A DNA stretch of 19,636 bases from an uncultured Prevotellaceae bacterium (GTDB lineage: Bacteria > Bacteroidota > Bacteroidia > Bacteroidales > Bacteroidaceae): NCBI GenBank assembly GCA_905202115.1, contig CAJKQZ010000024.1, positions 1 to 19,636 on the forward strand. Direction: 5' to 3'. A program made the position numbers and the translations under genes. The notes below the pieces were generated by a model. The model was not told the origin of the DNA. It did no database searches and saw nothing but the letters and a program-made list of their open reading frames with translations. Positions 1-7,255 of the stretch are shown piece by piece (positions within the stretch are counted from its first letter, which is position 1; every line of letters starts with the position of its first letter).

Positions 1-78
1 ATTTTCGATTATCTCCCTTGTATTTTCAATTTCCTGCGGGAAGTTTTTTACCATGTAAAAAAAATATTTTTTTTCACG
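1..78 (+). repeat. Dispersed intergenic repeat, copy A (cut by window start)
   Basis: The 3' part of the repeat seen complete at 14746-14926, in the same orientation. It starts with ATTTT, the last bases of the palindrome arm, and continues through ATTATCTCCCTTGTATTTTC, CTGCGGGAAGTTTTTTACC and an A8-T-A-T8 tract ending near 78. It carries CAATTTCCTGC and ACCATGTA where the two internal copies have CAATTTGCTGC and ACCGTGT, and it shares these variants with copy D at the other end. It lies upstream of dnaE. Function unknown. Confidence 0.85.
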
Positions 79-235
79 GGAGAGCGATTTTATATAAAAC
101 CTTTCACATTCCATTTTCTGCCGCAGCCGGTTTTTGCCGTCGTAAACCATCAGGCCCGTATTACGCATATATTATAATATGTGTGAGATGATTTTCCCGA
201 CATTTCAAACGGCCGAAAATAACCGCACAACTCCG

Positions 236-265
236 TTGCCGTTTTGAGCAAAACGAGTAACTTTG
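236..265 (+). promoter_or_regulatory. Candidate promoter of dnaE (TTG-N19-TAnnTTTG)
   Basis: TTG at 236-238 is followed after 19 bases by TAACTTTG at 258-265, matching the Bacteroidetes -33/-7 consensus in sequence and spacing. Transcription would start near 271 and leave a leader of about 30 bases before the dnaE ATG. The rest of 79-301 holds only a degenerate half-palindrome at 177-195. Confidence 0.55.
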
Positions 266-301
266 TAAAACAATCGCGAAAGCATATCAGTTATCCACGT
301 T

Positions 302-3300
302 ATGAAAGACTTCGTACACCTTCACGTTCACACCCAGTATTCCATTCTCGACGGCCAGGCAAGCATTCCGCGGCTCGTTGACAAAGCCATAAAGAACGGC
401 ATGCGCGGCATGGCCGTAACCGACCACGGAAACATGATGGGAATAAAGGAGTTTTTCAACTACGTGAACAAAATAAAAGGCAAAGCCAAAGACAAGCTCG
501 CAGAATGTGAGGATAAACTCGCAGACGCCTCCGGCAGTGAACGCGAAGAGCTCGAAAATGACATCCGCAAGCAGAAAGCCGTGCTTGCCTTCAAACCGAT
601 ATTCGGCTGCGAGATGTACGTGGCGCGCAACTCCAAGTACGACATGAAAGGCAAGGAAAACATGAGCGGATACCACCTCGTTGTCCTCGCAAAAAACGCC
701 ACAGGATACCACAATCTGGTAAAACTCGTGTCACGAGCATGGACCGACGGCTTTTACATGCGCCCGCGAACCGACCGCGCAGACCTCGAAAAGTATCACG
801 AGGGTCTCATTGTCTGCTCCGCCTGTCTGGCAGGCGAAGTGCCGCGCAAGATACGCGCGGGACGCCTGGCCGATGCCGAAGAGGCCGCACTGTGGTACAA
901 GAACCTTTTCGGCGAAGACTATTACCTTGAACTGCAACGCCACAAAGTAACCGATCCCGAGATATTCGCCAACCGCGAAGCCTATCCCGCGCAGCAGGAA
1001 GTGAACGAACAGCTTGTGAAACTCTCGGAAAAACTCGGAATAAAACTCGTCTGCACCAACGACGTGCACTTTGTCGACGCAGAAAACGCAGAGGCGCACG
1101 ACCGGCTGATATGCCTTTCCACCGGCAAAGACCTCGACGACCGCGACCGACTTGTCTACACCAAACAGGAATGGTTCAAAACGCGCGAGGAAATGAACGC
1201 GCTGTTCGATGACTATCCCCAGGCCGTGGAAAACACATGCGAAGTGTGCGACAAGGTGGAGACATACACAATCGACCACGCGCCGATAATGCCTAACTTC
1301 GAAATTCCCGCCGACTTCGGAACCGAAGAGGAATATCGCCGGAAATACTCCGAAGAAGACCTGTTCAACGAATTTACCCGCGATGAAAACGGCAACATAG
1401 TGTGCGACGAGGCCGCGGCCAAGAAGAAAATAGAAAAACTCGGCGGATACGACAAGCTTTACCGCATAAAACTCGAAGCCGACTACTTAGGCAAGCTCAC
1501 ATACGAACGGGCAAAAATCTGTTACGGCGACCCGATGCCCGACGATGTGGCAGAACGCCTGCGTTTCGAACTGCACATTATGAAAACAATGGGCTTTCCC
1601 GGATACTTTCTCATAGTGCAGGACTACATAAACGCCGCACGCACCGAACTCGGCGTATGGGTGGGCCCCGGACGTGGCTCCGCGGCAGGCTCTGCTGTGG
1701 CATACTGCCTCGGAATAACCCAGATAGACCCGATAAAATACGACCTGCTGTTTGAAAGATTCCTTAACCCCGACCGAATAAGCCTTCCCGATATCGATGT
1801 CGACTTCGACGACGACGGACGCGGCGAAGTGCTTAACTGGGTAACCAGGAAATACGGATTCGAAAAGGTGGCACATATAATAACATACGGCACAATGGCC
1901 ACGAAACTCGCAATAAAGGACGTGGCGCGCGTGCAGAAACTTCCGCTCGAAACGAGCAACCGGCTCTGCAAGCTCATACCCGACAAACTTCCCGAAGGCC
2001 CCGACGGAAAGTCGCCGAAAATGAATATTCCGAACGCCGTGGCAGCCATTCCGGAACTGCGCGAAGCCGCAGCGTCGAGCGACCCGCAGCTTTCCGACAC
2101 GCTGAAATACGCGAAAATGCTCGAAGGAAACGTAAGAAACACCGGCGTACACGCCTGCGGCATTATAATCTGTCGCGACGCTATCTCCGACTGGGTTCCC
2201 GTGAGCACGGCCGAAGACAAAGCCACAGGCGAAAAACTTATCTGCACGCAATACGAAGGTTCCGTGATTGAAGAAACGGGACTTATAAAGATGGACTTCC
2301 TCGGGCTCAAGACGCTGTCGATACTGAAGGAAGCCGTAGAAAATGTAAGCCTGAGCAAAGGAATAAAAATAGACATCGACAAGATTCCTATCGACGACCC
2401 TGTTACATTCAAACTCTATCAGGACGGAAAGACCGTCGGAACATTCCAGTTTGAAAGCGCCGGAATGCAGAAATACCTGCGCGAACTGAAACCCACCACC
2501 TTCGAAGACCTCATAGCCATGAACGCCCTCTACCGTCCAGGGCCCATGAGCTACATTCCCCAATTCATCGCCCGCAAGCAAGGAAAAGAGCCTATACAAT
2601 ACGACATTCCTTGCATGGAAAAGTACCTGAAAGACACCTACGGCATTACGGTTTATCAGGAACAGGTCATGCTTCTTTCCCGCCAGCTCGCGAATTTCAC
2701 GCGCGGCGAGAGCGACACGCTGAGAAAGGCTATGGGAAAAAAGCAAATCGAGAAACTGAACCACCTTTACCCGAAATTCATTGCCGGCGGGCAGAAAAAC
2801 GGATACGACAAGAACGTGCTCGAAAAGATATGGAACGACTGGCGGGCTTTCGCCTCATACGCTTTCAACAAGAGCCACGCAACCTGCTATTCGTGGGTAG
2901 CTTACCAGACGGCATACCTCAAGGCAAATTATCCGCCTGAATACATGGCGGCGGTAATGAGCCGAAGTTTATCCGACATAACCGAGTTGACAAAACTTAT
3001 GGACGAGTGCAAGGCTATGGGAATACAGACGCTCTCGCCCGACGTGAACGAGAGTAACCTGAAGTTCGGTGTGAACGCGCAGGGGAACATCCGTTTCGGG
3101 CTCGCCGCCATAAAAGGAATGGGATTCTCCGCTGCACAGAACATCATAGAGGAGCGCCGCGCAAACGGGCCGTTCAAGACGGTTTTCGACTTCGTGGAAA
3201 GAATAAACGTAAACGCCTGCAACCGCAAGAGCTTCGAATGCCTCGCCATGAGCGGTGCGCTCGACTGTTTCGGCCTGCCTCGCGAAAGTTATATGGCAAC

Positions 3301-4099
3301 CGGAGCGAACGGCGAGACGTTCATGGACGTGCTACTAAAGTACGGCTGGCGTTATCAGCAGGACAAGGCAGATTCGCAGAACTCCCTTTTCGGCGACATG
3401 GGAAGCATTGAGATTCCCACCCCCGAAGTGCCGACGGAATACGAGAAGTGGAGCGACCTGACAAAGCTCGAAAAAGAGCGCGAACTGGTAGGAATCTATC
3501 TTTCCGCCCACCCGCTCGACGCTTACGGCATTGTGCTCGAAAACCTTTGCAACGTACACTTCGGCGAGCTCGACGATTTGTCGGCGCTCGCAGGCAGAGA
3601 CATTGCCTTAGGCGGAATAGTAACCTCCATTCGCGAGGGAATGGGCAAAAGCGGCAAGCCTTACGGAATAGTGCGCTTCGAAGATTTCGAATCGTCGGGC
3701 GAAATCCCGTTCTGGGGCAACAACTGGGCACGCTGGAGCAATTTTCTGAAAAAGGGATACACCGTATTCATAACCGCAAACGTACAGCCGCGCCGCTACA
3801 ACGAAAACATGTTCGACATAAACATAAAGAACATAGAATTTCTGGCCGATGTAAAGACCAAAGACATAGAAAACTTCACGATAAACGCTTTCATCGACCG
3901 TTTGGACGACGTCGCGGTGAACGACCTCATAGCTCTCATCGACAGGAACAAGGGAAACACAAACCTCTACCTTAATTTCATCGACCTGAAGACGCGCATG
4001 AAAGTAAAGGTGCGTTCCCGCGCCAAACGTATAAACGTGGAGCGCTCGCTGCTCGAATTCCTTAAGAAGAGCGACGCTTTCGAGTATAAAATTAATTAG
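302..4099 (+). CDS. dnaE: DNA polymerase III subunit alpha
   Basis: Catalytic subunit of the replicative DNA polymerase (C family), 1265 aa. An N-terminal PHP domain opens with HLHVHTQYS. All nine metal-ligand positions known from Mycobacterium DnaE1 seem present: H8, H10, D17, H42, E104, H125, C175, D254 and H256. A charged, probably coiled-coil insertion of about 30 residues (around 56-95) interrupts the PHP domain. The polymerase active site is PDIDVDF with D497 and D499. QNSLF at 1026-1030 fits the beta-clamp-binding consensus. A C-terminal OB fold (about 1100-1170) follows. The ATG at 302 places the PHP motif at the very N terminus, as in homologues, and has no Shine-Dalgarno sequence. 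The single gene follows a candidate promoter at 236-265. Length is somewhat above E. coli DnaE (1160 aa), largely because of the insertion and the C terminus. Confidence 0.98.
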   Translation: MKDFVHLHVHTQYSILDGQASIPRLVDKAIKNGMRGMAVTDHGNMMGIKEFFNYVNKIKGKAKDKLAECEDKLADASGSEREELENDIRKQKAVLAFKPIFGCEMYVARNSKYDMKGKENMSGYHLVVLAKNATGYHNLVKLVSRAWTDGFYMRPRTDRADLEKYHEGLIVCSACLAGEVPRKIRAGRLADAEEAALWYKNLFGEDYYLELQRHKVTDPEIFANREAYPAQQEVNEQLVKLSEKLGIKLVCTNDVHFVDAENAEAHDRLICLSTGKDLDDRDRLVYTKQEWFKTREEMNALFDDYPQAVENTCEVCDKVETYTIDHAPIMPNFEIPADFGTEEEYRRKYSEEDLFNEFTRDENGNIVCDEAAAKKKIEKLGGYDKLYRIKLEADYLGKLTYERAKICYGDPMPDDVAERLRFELHIMKTMGFPGYFLIVQDYINAARTELGVWVGPGRGSAAGSAVAYCLGITQIDPIKYDLLFERFLNPDRISLPDIDVDFDDDGRGEVLNWVTRKYGFEKVAHIITYGTMATKLAIKDVARVQKLPLETSNRLCKLIPDKLPEGPDGKSPKMNIPNAVAAIPELREAAASSDPQLSDTLKYAKMLEGNVRNTGVHACGIIICRDAISDWVPVSTAEDKATGEKLICTQYEGSVIEETGLIKMDFLGLKTLSILKEAVENVSLSKGIKIDIDKIPIDDPVTFKLYQDGKTVGTFQFESAGMQKYLRELKPTTFEDLIAMNALYRPGPMSYIPQFIARKQGKEPIQYDIPCMEKYLKDTYGITVYQEQVMLLSRQLANFTRGESDTLRKAMGKKQIEKLNHLYPKFIAGGQKNGYDKNVLEKIWNDWRAFASYAFNKSHATCYSWVAYQTAYLKANYPPEYMAAVMSRSLSDITELTKLMDECKAMGIQTLSPDVNESNLKFGVNAQGNIRFGLAAIKGMGFSAAQNIIEERRANGPFKTVFDFVERINVNACNRKSFECLAMSGALDCFGLPRESYMATGANGETFMDVLLKYGWRYQQDKADSQNSLFGDMGSIEIPTPEVPTEYEKWSDLTKLEKERELVGIYLSAHPLDAYGIVLENLCNVHFGELDDLSALAGRDIALGGIVTSIREGMGKSGKPYGIVRFEDFESSGEIPFWGNNWARWSNFLKKGYTVFITANVQPRRYNENMFDINIKNIEFLADVKTKDIENFTINAFIDRLDDVAVNDLIALIDRNKGNTNLYLNFIDLKTRMKVKVRSRAKRINVERSLLEFLKKSDAFEYKIN

Positions 4100-4107
4100 T
4101 ACATTTG
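4100..4107 (+). promoter_or_regulatory. Candidate -7 box for trxA
   Basis: TACATTTG matches TAnnTTTG and begins one base after the dnaE stop codon. No TTG lies 19 bases upstream, so the -33 element is weak. The roughly 60-base leader contains AAAGGA about 9 bases before the trxA ATG. It suggests trxA is transcribed on its own as well as by read-through from dnaE. Confidence 0.4.
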
Positions 4108-4169
4108 CACCCAGAGGGCATATCTCAAAAGCCCGAAACCAAAACAACAAACATAGAAAGGAACTAATT

Positions 4170-4484
4170 ATGGAAACGATTGTAACAAACGACAACTTCG
4201 AAGCCCTGATAGGCGGCGACAAGCCTATGTTGCTTGACTTCTACGCTGACTGGTGCGGCCCTTGCCGGCAAATTATGCCCTATATCGCGAGCCTTGCCGA
4301 GGAATACTCCGACCGCGCGGTGATAGCCCGCTGCAACGTCGACGACTGCCCCGAAATAGCAGCCCGTTACGGAGTACGCAACATTCCTACGGTGTTGTTC
4401 ATAAAAGACGGCGATGTAAAAAACAAAATGGTGGGAGCTGCCACCAAAGCGCAGTTCGAAGAAGCTCTCAAAGCGATTCTCTGA
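4170..4484 (+). CDS. trxA: Thioredoxin
   Basis: Small cytoplasmic thiol-disulfide oxidoreductase, 104 aa, the normal length for a single-domain thioredoxin. The redox motif WCGPC is at residues 28-32 in the usual context DFYADWCGPC, and the cis-proline is P73 in the IPT segment. There is no signal peptide, so a cytoplasmic location is expected, where it would be reduced by thioredoxin reductase and would serve ribonucleotide reductase, methionine sulfoxide reductase and similar partners. It lies 70 bases after dnaE with a candidate -7 box at 4100-4107 and ends in a strong terminator at 4501-4544, so it can be a monocistronic unit. AAAGGA ahead of the start is one of the few Shine-Dalgarno-like sequences in the window. 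The family call is secure. Which of several possible thioredoxins this is cannot be told. Confidence 0.96.
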   Translation: METIVTNDNFEALIGGDKPMLLDFYADWCGPCRQIMPYIASLAEEYSDRAVIARCNVDDCPEIAARYGVRNIPTVLFIKDGDVKNKMVGAATKAQFEEALKAIL

Positions 4485-4500
4485 CAAATCAGAAAGCCTT

Positions 4501-4544
4501 AATCAATCGGCCGGAATGTTATTCCTGCCGATTGATTTTTTATT
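4501..4544 (+). terminator. Rho-independent terminator of trxA
   Basis: AATCAATCGGC (4501-4511) pairs perfectly with GCCGATTGATT (4527-4537). GGAAT and ATTCC extend the stem inside the loop, and a T-rich tail TTTTATT follows. It begins 16 bases after the trxA stop. The 195-base gap to the convergent methyltransferase also contains a sequence like the repeat half-palindrome at 4674-4697. Confidence 0.85.
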
Positions 4545-4738
4545 CTGCTCCGCATAAGCCTGAAGAAAAAGGCCTGTAGCATAAAAAACATTCCGTTGGC
4601 AAACAAAACGGGAACGGTTCACGATAACGAATCACCCGCCTCATGCCTCACGAAAAACCTCCCGCACCAAAATAAAATTATCTCTGAGGTATTTTTTCGC
4701 ACAACGCAGCGCAGCTTTTTCCGCTACACTTAAAAAAA

Positions 4739-5527
4739 TCAGTTTGCAGGCTTTTTCAGAATATAAAACGCCGAAGTTGTAAAAAAGTCGCGGACATAGG
4801 GAATTACCCCGAGCCATTTCCACAACAGTCGCGGACGCAAACCGAACTTAGCCTTGTAATGCGGATTGATAAACCAGAATCTACGGTCGGCCACGGCAAA
4901 TCCCGCCCGTTTTGCCAGACGTTCGAAATATTCCACGGTAGTGCGCGTTTCGTGAATGCTCATAAGTTCCTCGACATCCTTTTCCTTTACTCCGCAACAC
5001 TCCAGAATCACGCGATACAGCGGCAGCGGCAGCAAATGCAGCCAGGGAGCATGAGAGCAGAAACGGCTGCGGCATATCTGCTGGTGACCGCCGAACGGCA
5101 TATACCACGCAGGAAAACCGAAAAACGCTATTCCGCCAGGACGCAAAAAGCGCATTGCCGCCGCAAAGAAGGCTTTCTTGTCGGGAATATGCTCTATCAC
5201 GTCGTGGGCCAGTATTATGTCGAACTTCCCGTCGAACTCGCTGCCGCATTCGAGTATGTTGCGGCAGACGAAAGTGCCTTTCACCCCGTCTTGCGCGAAA
5301 AAAGTCTGCGCCTGCGTAACCCTGTCCTCCACGATGTCCACGCCGGTGACATCGCAGCCCCTTTCGGCAAACGGCTCAAGGTTGCCGCCCTCGCCGCAGC
5401 CTATTTCGAGAATACGGGTAGAGGGCGCAAGCGTTGTCATCGCTTCAAGATACGGAACATACCAGGTTTCGCTTGTAGTGGCAAGTTCGTTGAAATAGCT
5501 TCGTCGGTCGAGGTGACGGTTTTGCAT
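4739..5527 (-). CDS. Class I SAM-dependent methyltransferase, substrate unknown
   Basis: 262-aa protein with a Rossmann-type methyltransferase core. Motif I is LEIGCGEGGN (about 40-49), the ribose-binding acidic residue is D64 in TGVDI, and motif IV/V is AHDVIEHIPD (107-116), followed by LRPGG (128-132). This resembles the UbiG/type-11 group. The C-terminal third (about 140-262) is hydrophobic and basic with many aromatic residues, which could bind a membrane or lipid-linked substrate; I see no clear transmembrane helix or signal peptide. It is divergent from the WaaP-like kinase, with candidate promoters in the 121 bases between their starts. In Bacteroidetes such pairs often sit in LPS or glycan modification loci, so a sugar or lipid acceptor is a reasonable inference but unproven. 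The ATG at 5527 gives the expected length before motif I. Confidence 0.85.
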   Translation of the reverse strand: MQNRHLDRRSYFNELATTSETWYVPYLEAMTTLAPSTRILEIGCGEGGNLEPFAERGCDVTGVDIVEDRVTQAQTFFAQDGVKGTFVCRNILECGSEFDGKFDIILAHDVIEHIPDKKAFFAAAMRFLRPGGIAFFGFPAWYMPFGGHQQICRSRFCSHAPWLHLLPLPLYRVILECCGVKEKDVEELMSIHETRTTVEYFERLAKRAGFAVADRRFWFINPHYKAKFGLRPRLLWKWLGVIPYVRDFFTTSAFYILKKPAN

Positions 5528-5561
5528 GACAAAAAGTATTAATAAGCTTATTACGTGAGCA

Positions 5562-5569
5562 CAAAATTA
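5562..5569 (-). promoter_or_regulatory. Candidate -7 box for the methyltransferase gene
   Basis: The minus strand reads TAATTTTG here, matching TAnnTTTG, 35 bases ahead of the methyltransferase ATG. No good -33 TTG at the right distance. It lies 20 bases from an oppositely directed TAATTTTG at 5590-5597, so the two divergent promoters would overlap. Confidence 0.4.
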
Positions 5570-5589
5570 TACATTTCGTCTGAATTTGC

Positions 5590-5597
5590 TAATTTTG
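5590..5597 (+). promoter_or_regulatory. Candidate -7 box for the kinase-like gene
   Basis: TAATTTTG matches TAnnTTTG. Transcription would begin near 5603, downstream of the in-frame ATG at 5586. This supports the later start at 5649 for the kinase-like gene. Confidence 0.4.
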
Positions 5598-5648
5598 CTC
5601 CGAACAATTTTAACGCAACGCGCGCATATGTGCGTCCCGTATCACCGA

Positions 5649-6395
5649 ATGCAGAAGATTCTCATAAACCCCGACTACGAAAACCTGCGCTCCTTTGCCG
5701 AAAACATAGAACACACGTTCAACACCGGCCGGCTGTTGCAGAAAGGAAACCGCAACACCCTCAGGATATTCACGGAAAACGGCACGGAGCTGGTGGTAAA
5801 GCAGTTCGGCCGCCCCAACATTCTCAACCGCATTGTATATTCCTTCATACGCAAGCCCAAAGGCCTGCGCGCATACGAATACGCATTCAGAGTGAACCGC
5901 GCCGGCTTCGAGACCCCTGCCGCCGTGGCCTACGTGGAGCGCCGCCGCTTCGGAATAATCGGCACCAGCTATTTCATAAGTCTGCACTGCCCCTACGGAC
6001 GACGCTTCTACGAGTTTGGCGACGCCGACCCCGACAGCTGCCGCGACATAGTGCAGGCTTTCGCACGATACGCCGCCGCGCTGCACGAAGCCGGCATACT
6101 TCACCGCGACTTCTCCCCCGGGAACATACTGTTCGACAACATTGAAGGGCAATACCGCTTTTCGATTGTCGACATAAACCGAATGCGGTTCGGGAAAGTA
6201 AGCGTGAAAAAAGGCTGCCGCAACTTCGCACGCCTCTGGGGGCAGATAGGATTCTTCAGAATACTGGCCGAAGAATACGCCGAGGCCCGAAACGCCGATG
6301 CAGGGCAATGTTTCGAACTCATACGCGAGGCGAGAGCGGCTTTCTGGAAACGATTTTCAAAGCGCCACCGCGTAAAATACCGCTTGGAGCTGTAA
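5649..6395 (+). CDS. Lipopolysaccharide kinase (WaaP/Kdo kinase, InaA)-like protein
   Basis: Predicted small kinase of the WaaP/KdkA/InaA group, 248 aa from the start chosen here. The protein-kinase-like features are a beta-3 lysine K51 in LVVKQF, the catalytic loop LHRDFSPGN (151-159) with D154 and N159, and a metal-binding D175 in SIVDIN. Such proteins phosphorylate Kdo or heptose in LPS cores on the inner face of the cytoplasmic membrane. I chose ATG 5649 (MQKILINPDYENLR) over the in-frame ATG at 5586 because homologues begin with a similar KIxINPxYExLR segment and because a candidate -7 box lies at 5590-5597. It is divergent from a methyltransferase, which supports a surface-glycan role. 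The exact substrate is inferred, not shown. Repeat copy B begins about 35 bases after the stop. Confidence 0.82.
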   Translation: MQKILINPDYENLRSFAENIEHTFNTGRLLQKGNRNTLRIFTENGTELVVKQFGRPNILNRIVYSFIRKPKGLRAYEYAFRVNRAGFETPAAVAYVERRRFGIIGTSYFISLHCPYGRRFYEFGDADPDSCRDIVQAFARYAAALHEAGILHRDFSPGNILFDNIEGQYRFSIVDINRMRFGKVSVKKGCRNFARLWGQIGFFRILAEEYAEARNADAGQCFELIREARAAFWKRFSKRHRVKYRLEL

Positions 6396-6429
6396 AACCA
6401 CTGGACATATATTTTATTTTTTGCCGCCT

Positions 6430-6610
6430 CTCGAAAAAAAATATTTTTTTCTTACACGGTAAAAAACTTCCCGCAGCAAATTGAAAATACAAGGGAGATA
6501 ATTCAAAATATGTCTGAGATATTTTAAAATATCTCAGACATATTTTTTGCCACATATACACCTGCTGATTTTCAAGTGCTTGCAGGGTGACCGTTTTTGT
6601 CTGTAAAACC
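6430..6610 (-). repeat. Dispersed intergenic repeat, copy B (complete)
   Basis: Complete copy, inverted relative to copy C at 14746-14926. Read on the minus strand it runs GGTTTTACAGACAAAAACGG, then GAAAATCAGCAGGTGTATAT, a 42-bp perfect palindrome, TTATCTCCCTTGTATTTTC, CTGCGGGAAGTTTTTTACC and an A/T tract. Bases 6454-6549 (96 bp) are identical to 14807-14902; the flanks differ at scattered sites. It lies just after the kinase-like gene, and on the plus strand the palindrome is followed by TTTTTTG, so it could also act as that gene's terminator. Confidence 0.9.
6505..6546. repeat. 42-bp perfect palindrome in repeat copy B
   Basis: Each arm is AAAATATGTCTGAGATATTTT read from its own strand, meeting without a spacer at TTTTAAAA. 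As RNA it can form a long hairpin closed by a few bases. On the plus strand T6 follows at 6543-6548. The same 42 bases occur unchanged at 14810-14851. Confidence 0.95.
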
Positions 6611-6846
6611 CAATGGCATGATATGCCGGATTTTTTATATTGATTGTGTTTTATGGATAAAAATGAGTGTGCTTGTATTACGCTTATGTTATTTTAAAAC
6701 ATCTCGGAGATAATTTTCGGGAGTGCTGGTGTGAATGTTTTTATGTTTTTTGTGCGGTGCGGCACACTGTATGCGATATATTATTATATTTGAACTAAAG
6801 TTCCAAGATAGATTGCGGCTCGGCATAAAAAATAAGCAAGCTCATT

Positions 6847-6876
6847 TTGTTCTGCTCTCGCCTTTTGCTATATTTG
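6847..6876 (+). promoter_or_regulatory. Promoter of the rubredoxin gene (TTG-N19-TAnnTTTG)
   Basis: TTG at 6847-6849 (in TTTTG) and TATATTTG at 6869-6876 are separated by exactly 19 bases, the clearest Bacteroidetes-type promoter in the window. Transcription would start near 6882, giving a leader of about 22 bases to the ATG at 6905. Confidence 0.7.
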
Positions 6877-6904
6877 CCTCGTATAAACTTTAAAAGACAC
6901 GATT

Positions 6905-7066
6905 ATGAAAAAGTATGTTTGCACAGTATGCGGTTACGTGTACGATCCCGAGTTGGGAGATCCTGAGAGTGGCATTGAGCCGGGTACGGCTTTTGAAGAT
7001 ATTCCCGATGATTGGGTTTGCCCTCTCTGCGGAGTAGGTAAGGAAGATTTCAAGCCGGAAGACTGA
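6905..7066 (+). CDS. Rubredoxin
   Basis: Single-iron electron-transfer protein of 53 aa, the typical rubredoxin length. Two CxxC pairs bind iron: C6-T-V-C9 followed by GYVYDP, and C39-P-L-C42 followed by GVGKEDF. The conserved aromatic and acidic segment DIPDDWVCPLCG is intact. In anaerobic Bacteroidetes rubredoxins pass electrons to rubrerythrin, superoxide reductase or similar oxygen-defence enzymes; no such partner lies next to it, so its partner is unknown. It is monocistronic, with its own promoter at 6847-6876 and a shared terminator at 7186-7237. The start is the only ATG that gives the full N-terminal CxxC domain. Confidence 0.96.
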   Translation: MKKYVCTVCGYVYDPELGDPESGIEPGTAFEDIPDDWVCPLCGVGKEDFKPED

Positions 7067-7150
7067 CGCTTCGATTGAAATCTGTTTGATTTGAGTTTTT
7101 TATCAAGGAGCTCCGTTACGCTTGTGGTTCGGAACATCCGTTTGCAATTT

Positions 7151-7179
7151 AAGCGGCATTCCTTAAAAGAATGCCGCTT
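7151..7179. other. Perfect 11-bp hairpin between rubredoxin and carB
   Basis: AAGCGGCATTC (7151-7161) pairs with GAATGCCGCTT (7169-7179) around a 7-base loop. There is no T run after it on either strand, so it is not a classic terminator by itself. It sits just before the bidirectional terminator and may be an RNA 3'-end stabiliser. Confidence 0.5.
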
Positions 7180-7185
7180 CTGTAT

Positions 7186-7237
7186 AAAGATTAAGGGAAG
7201 AACAGATGTCTGCTCTCCCCTTAATCTTTTCTGACTT
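7186..7237. terminator. Bidirectional terminator between rubredoxin and carB
   Basis: AAAGATTAAGGG (7186-7197) pairs perfectly with CCCTTAATCTTT (7218-7229), with further pairing inside (CAGA/TCTG). On the plus strand a T-rich tail follows (to 7237); on the minus strand the flank is only mildly T-rich. It lies between the convergent rubredoxin and carB genes and can serve both. Confidence 0.75.
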
Positions 7238-7255
7238 TTTATTGCGGACGGCGGC

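Larger units (their letters stand above)
6396..6904. other. 509-base intergenic region between kinase-like gene and rubredoxin
   Basis: It contains repeat copy B (6430-6610), a degenerate half-palindrome at 6691-6717, a small GTGC/GCAC hairpin near 6752-6767, a second TATATTTG at 6785-6792 without a matching -33, and the rubredoxin promoter at 6847-6876. I found no convincing gene. An 80-codon minus-strand ORF over the repeat is best explained as repeat DNA. Confidence 0.7.

Noticed and set aside
1487..2764. 425-codon ORF on the minus strand inside dnaE
   Set aside because: It lies fully antisense to the catalytic region of dnaE, has no recognisable motif and is cysteine- and histidine-rich in the way antisense frames of GC-biased genes are.
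5586..5648. 21-residue N-terminal extension of the kinase-like ORF
   Set aside because: The candidate -7 box at 5590-5597 would lie inside it and homologues start at the MQKILINPDYE methionine.
6319..6561. 80-codon minus-strand ORF and its look-alike at 14795-15031, both beginning MYMxQKICLRYFKISQTYF
   Set aside because: The shared protein is simply a translation of the 96-bp identical repeat DNA; the two frames diverge at once outside it, one runs into the kinase-like gene, and identity includes third codon positions.
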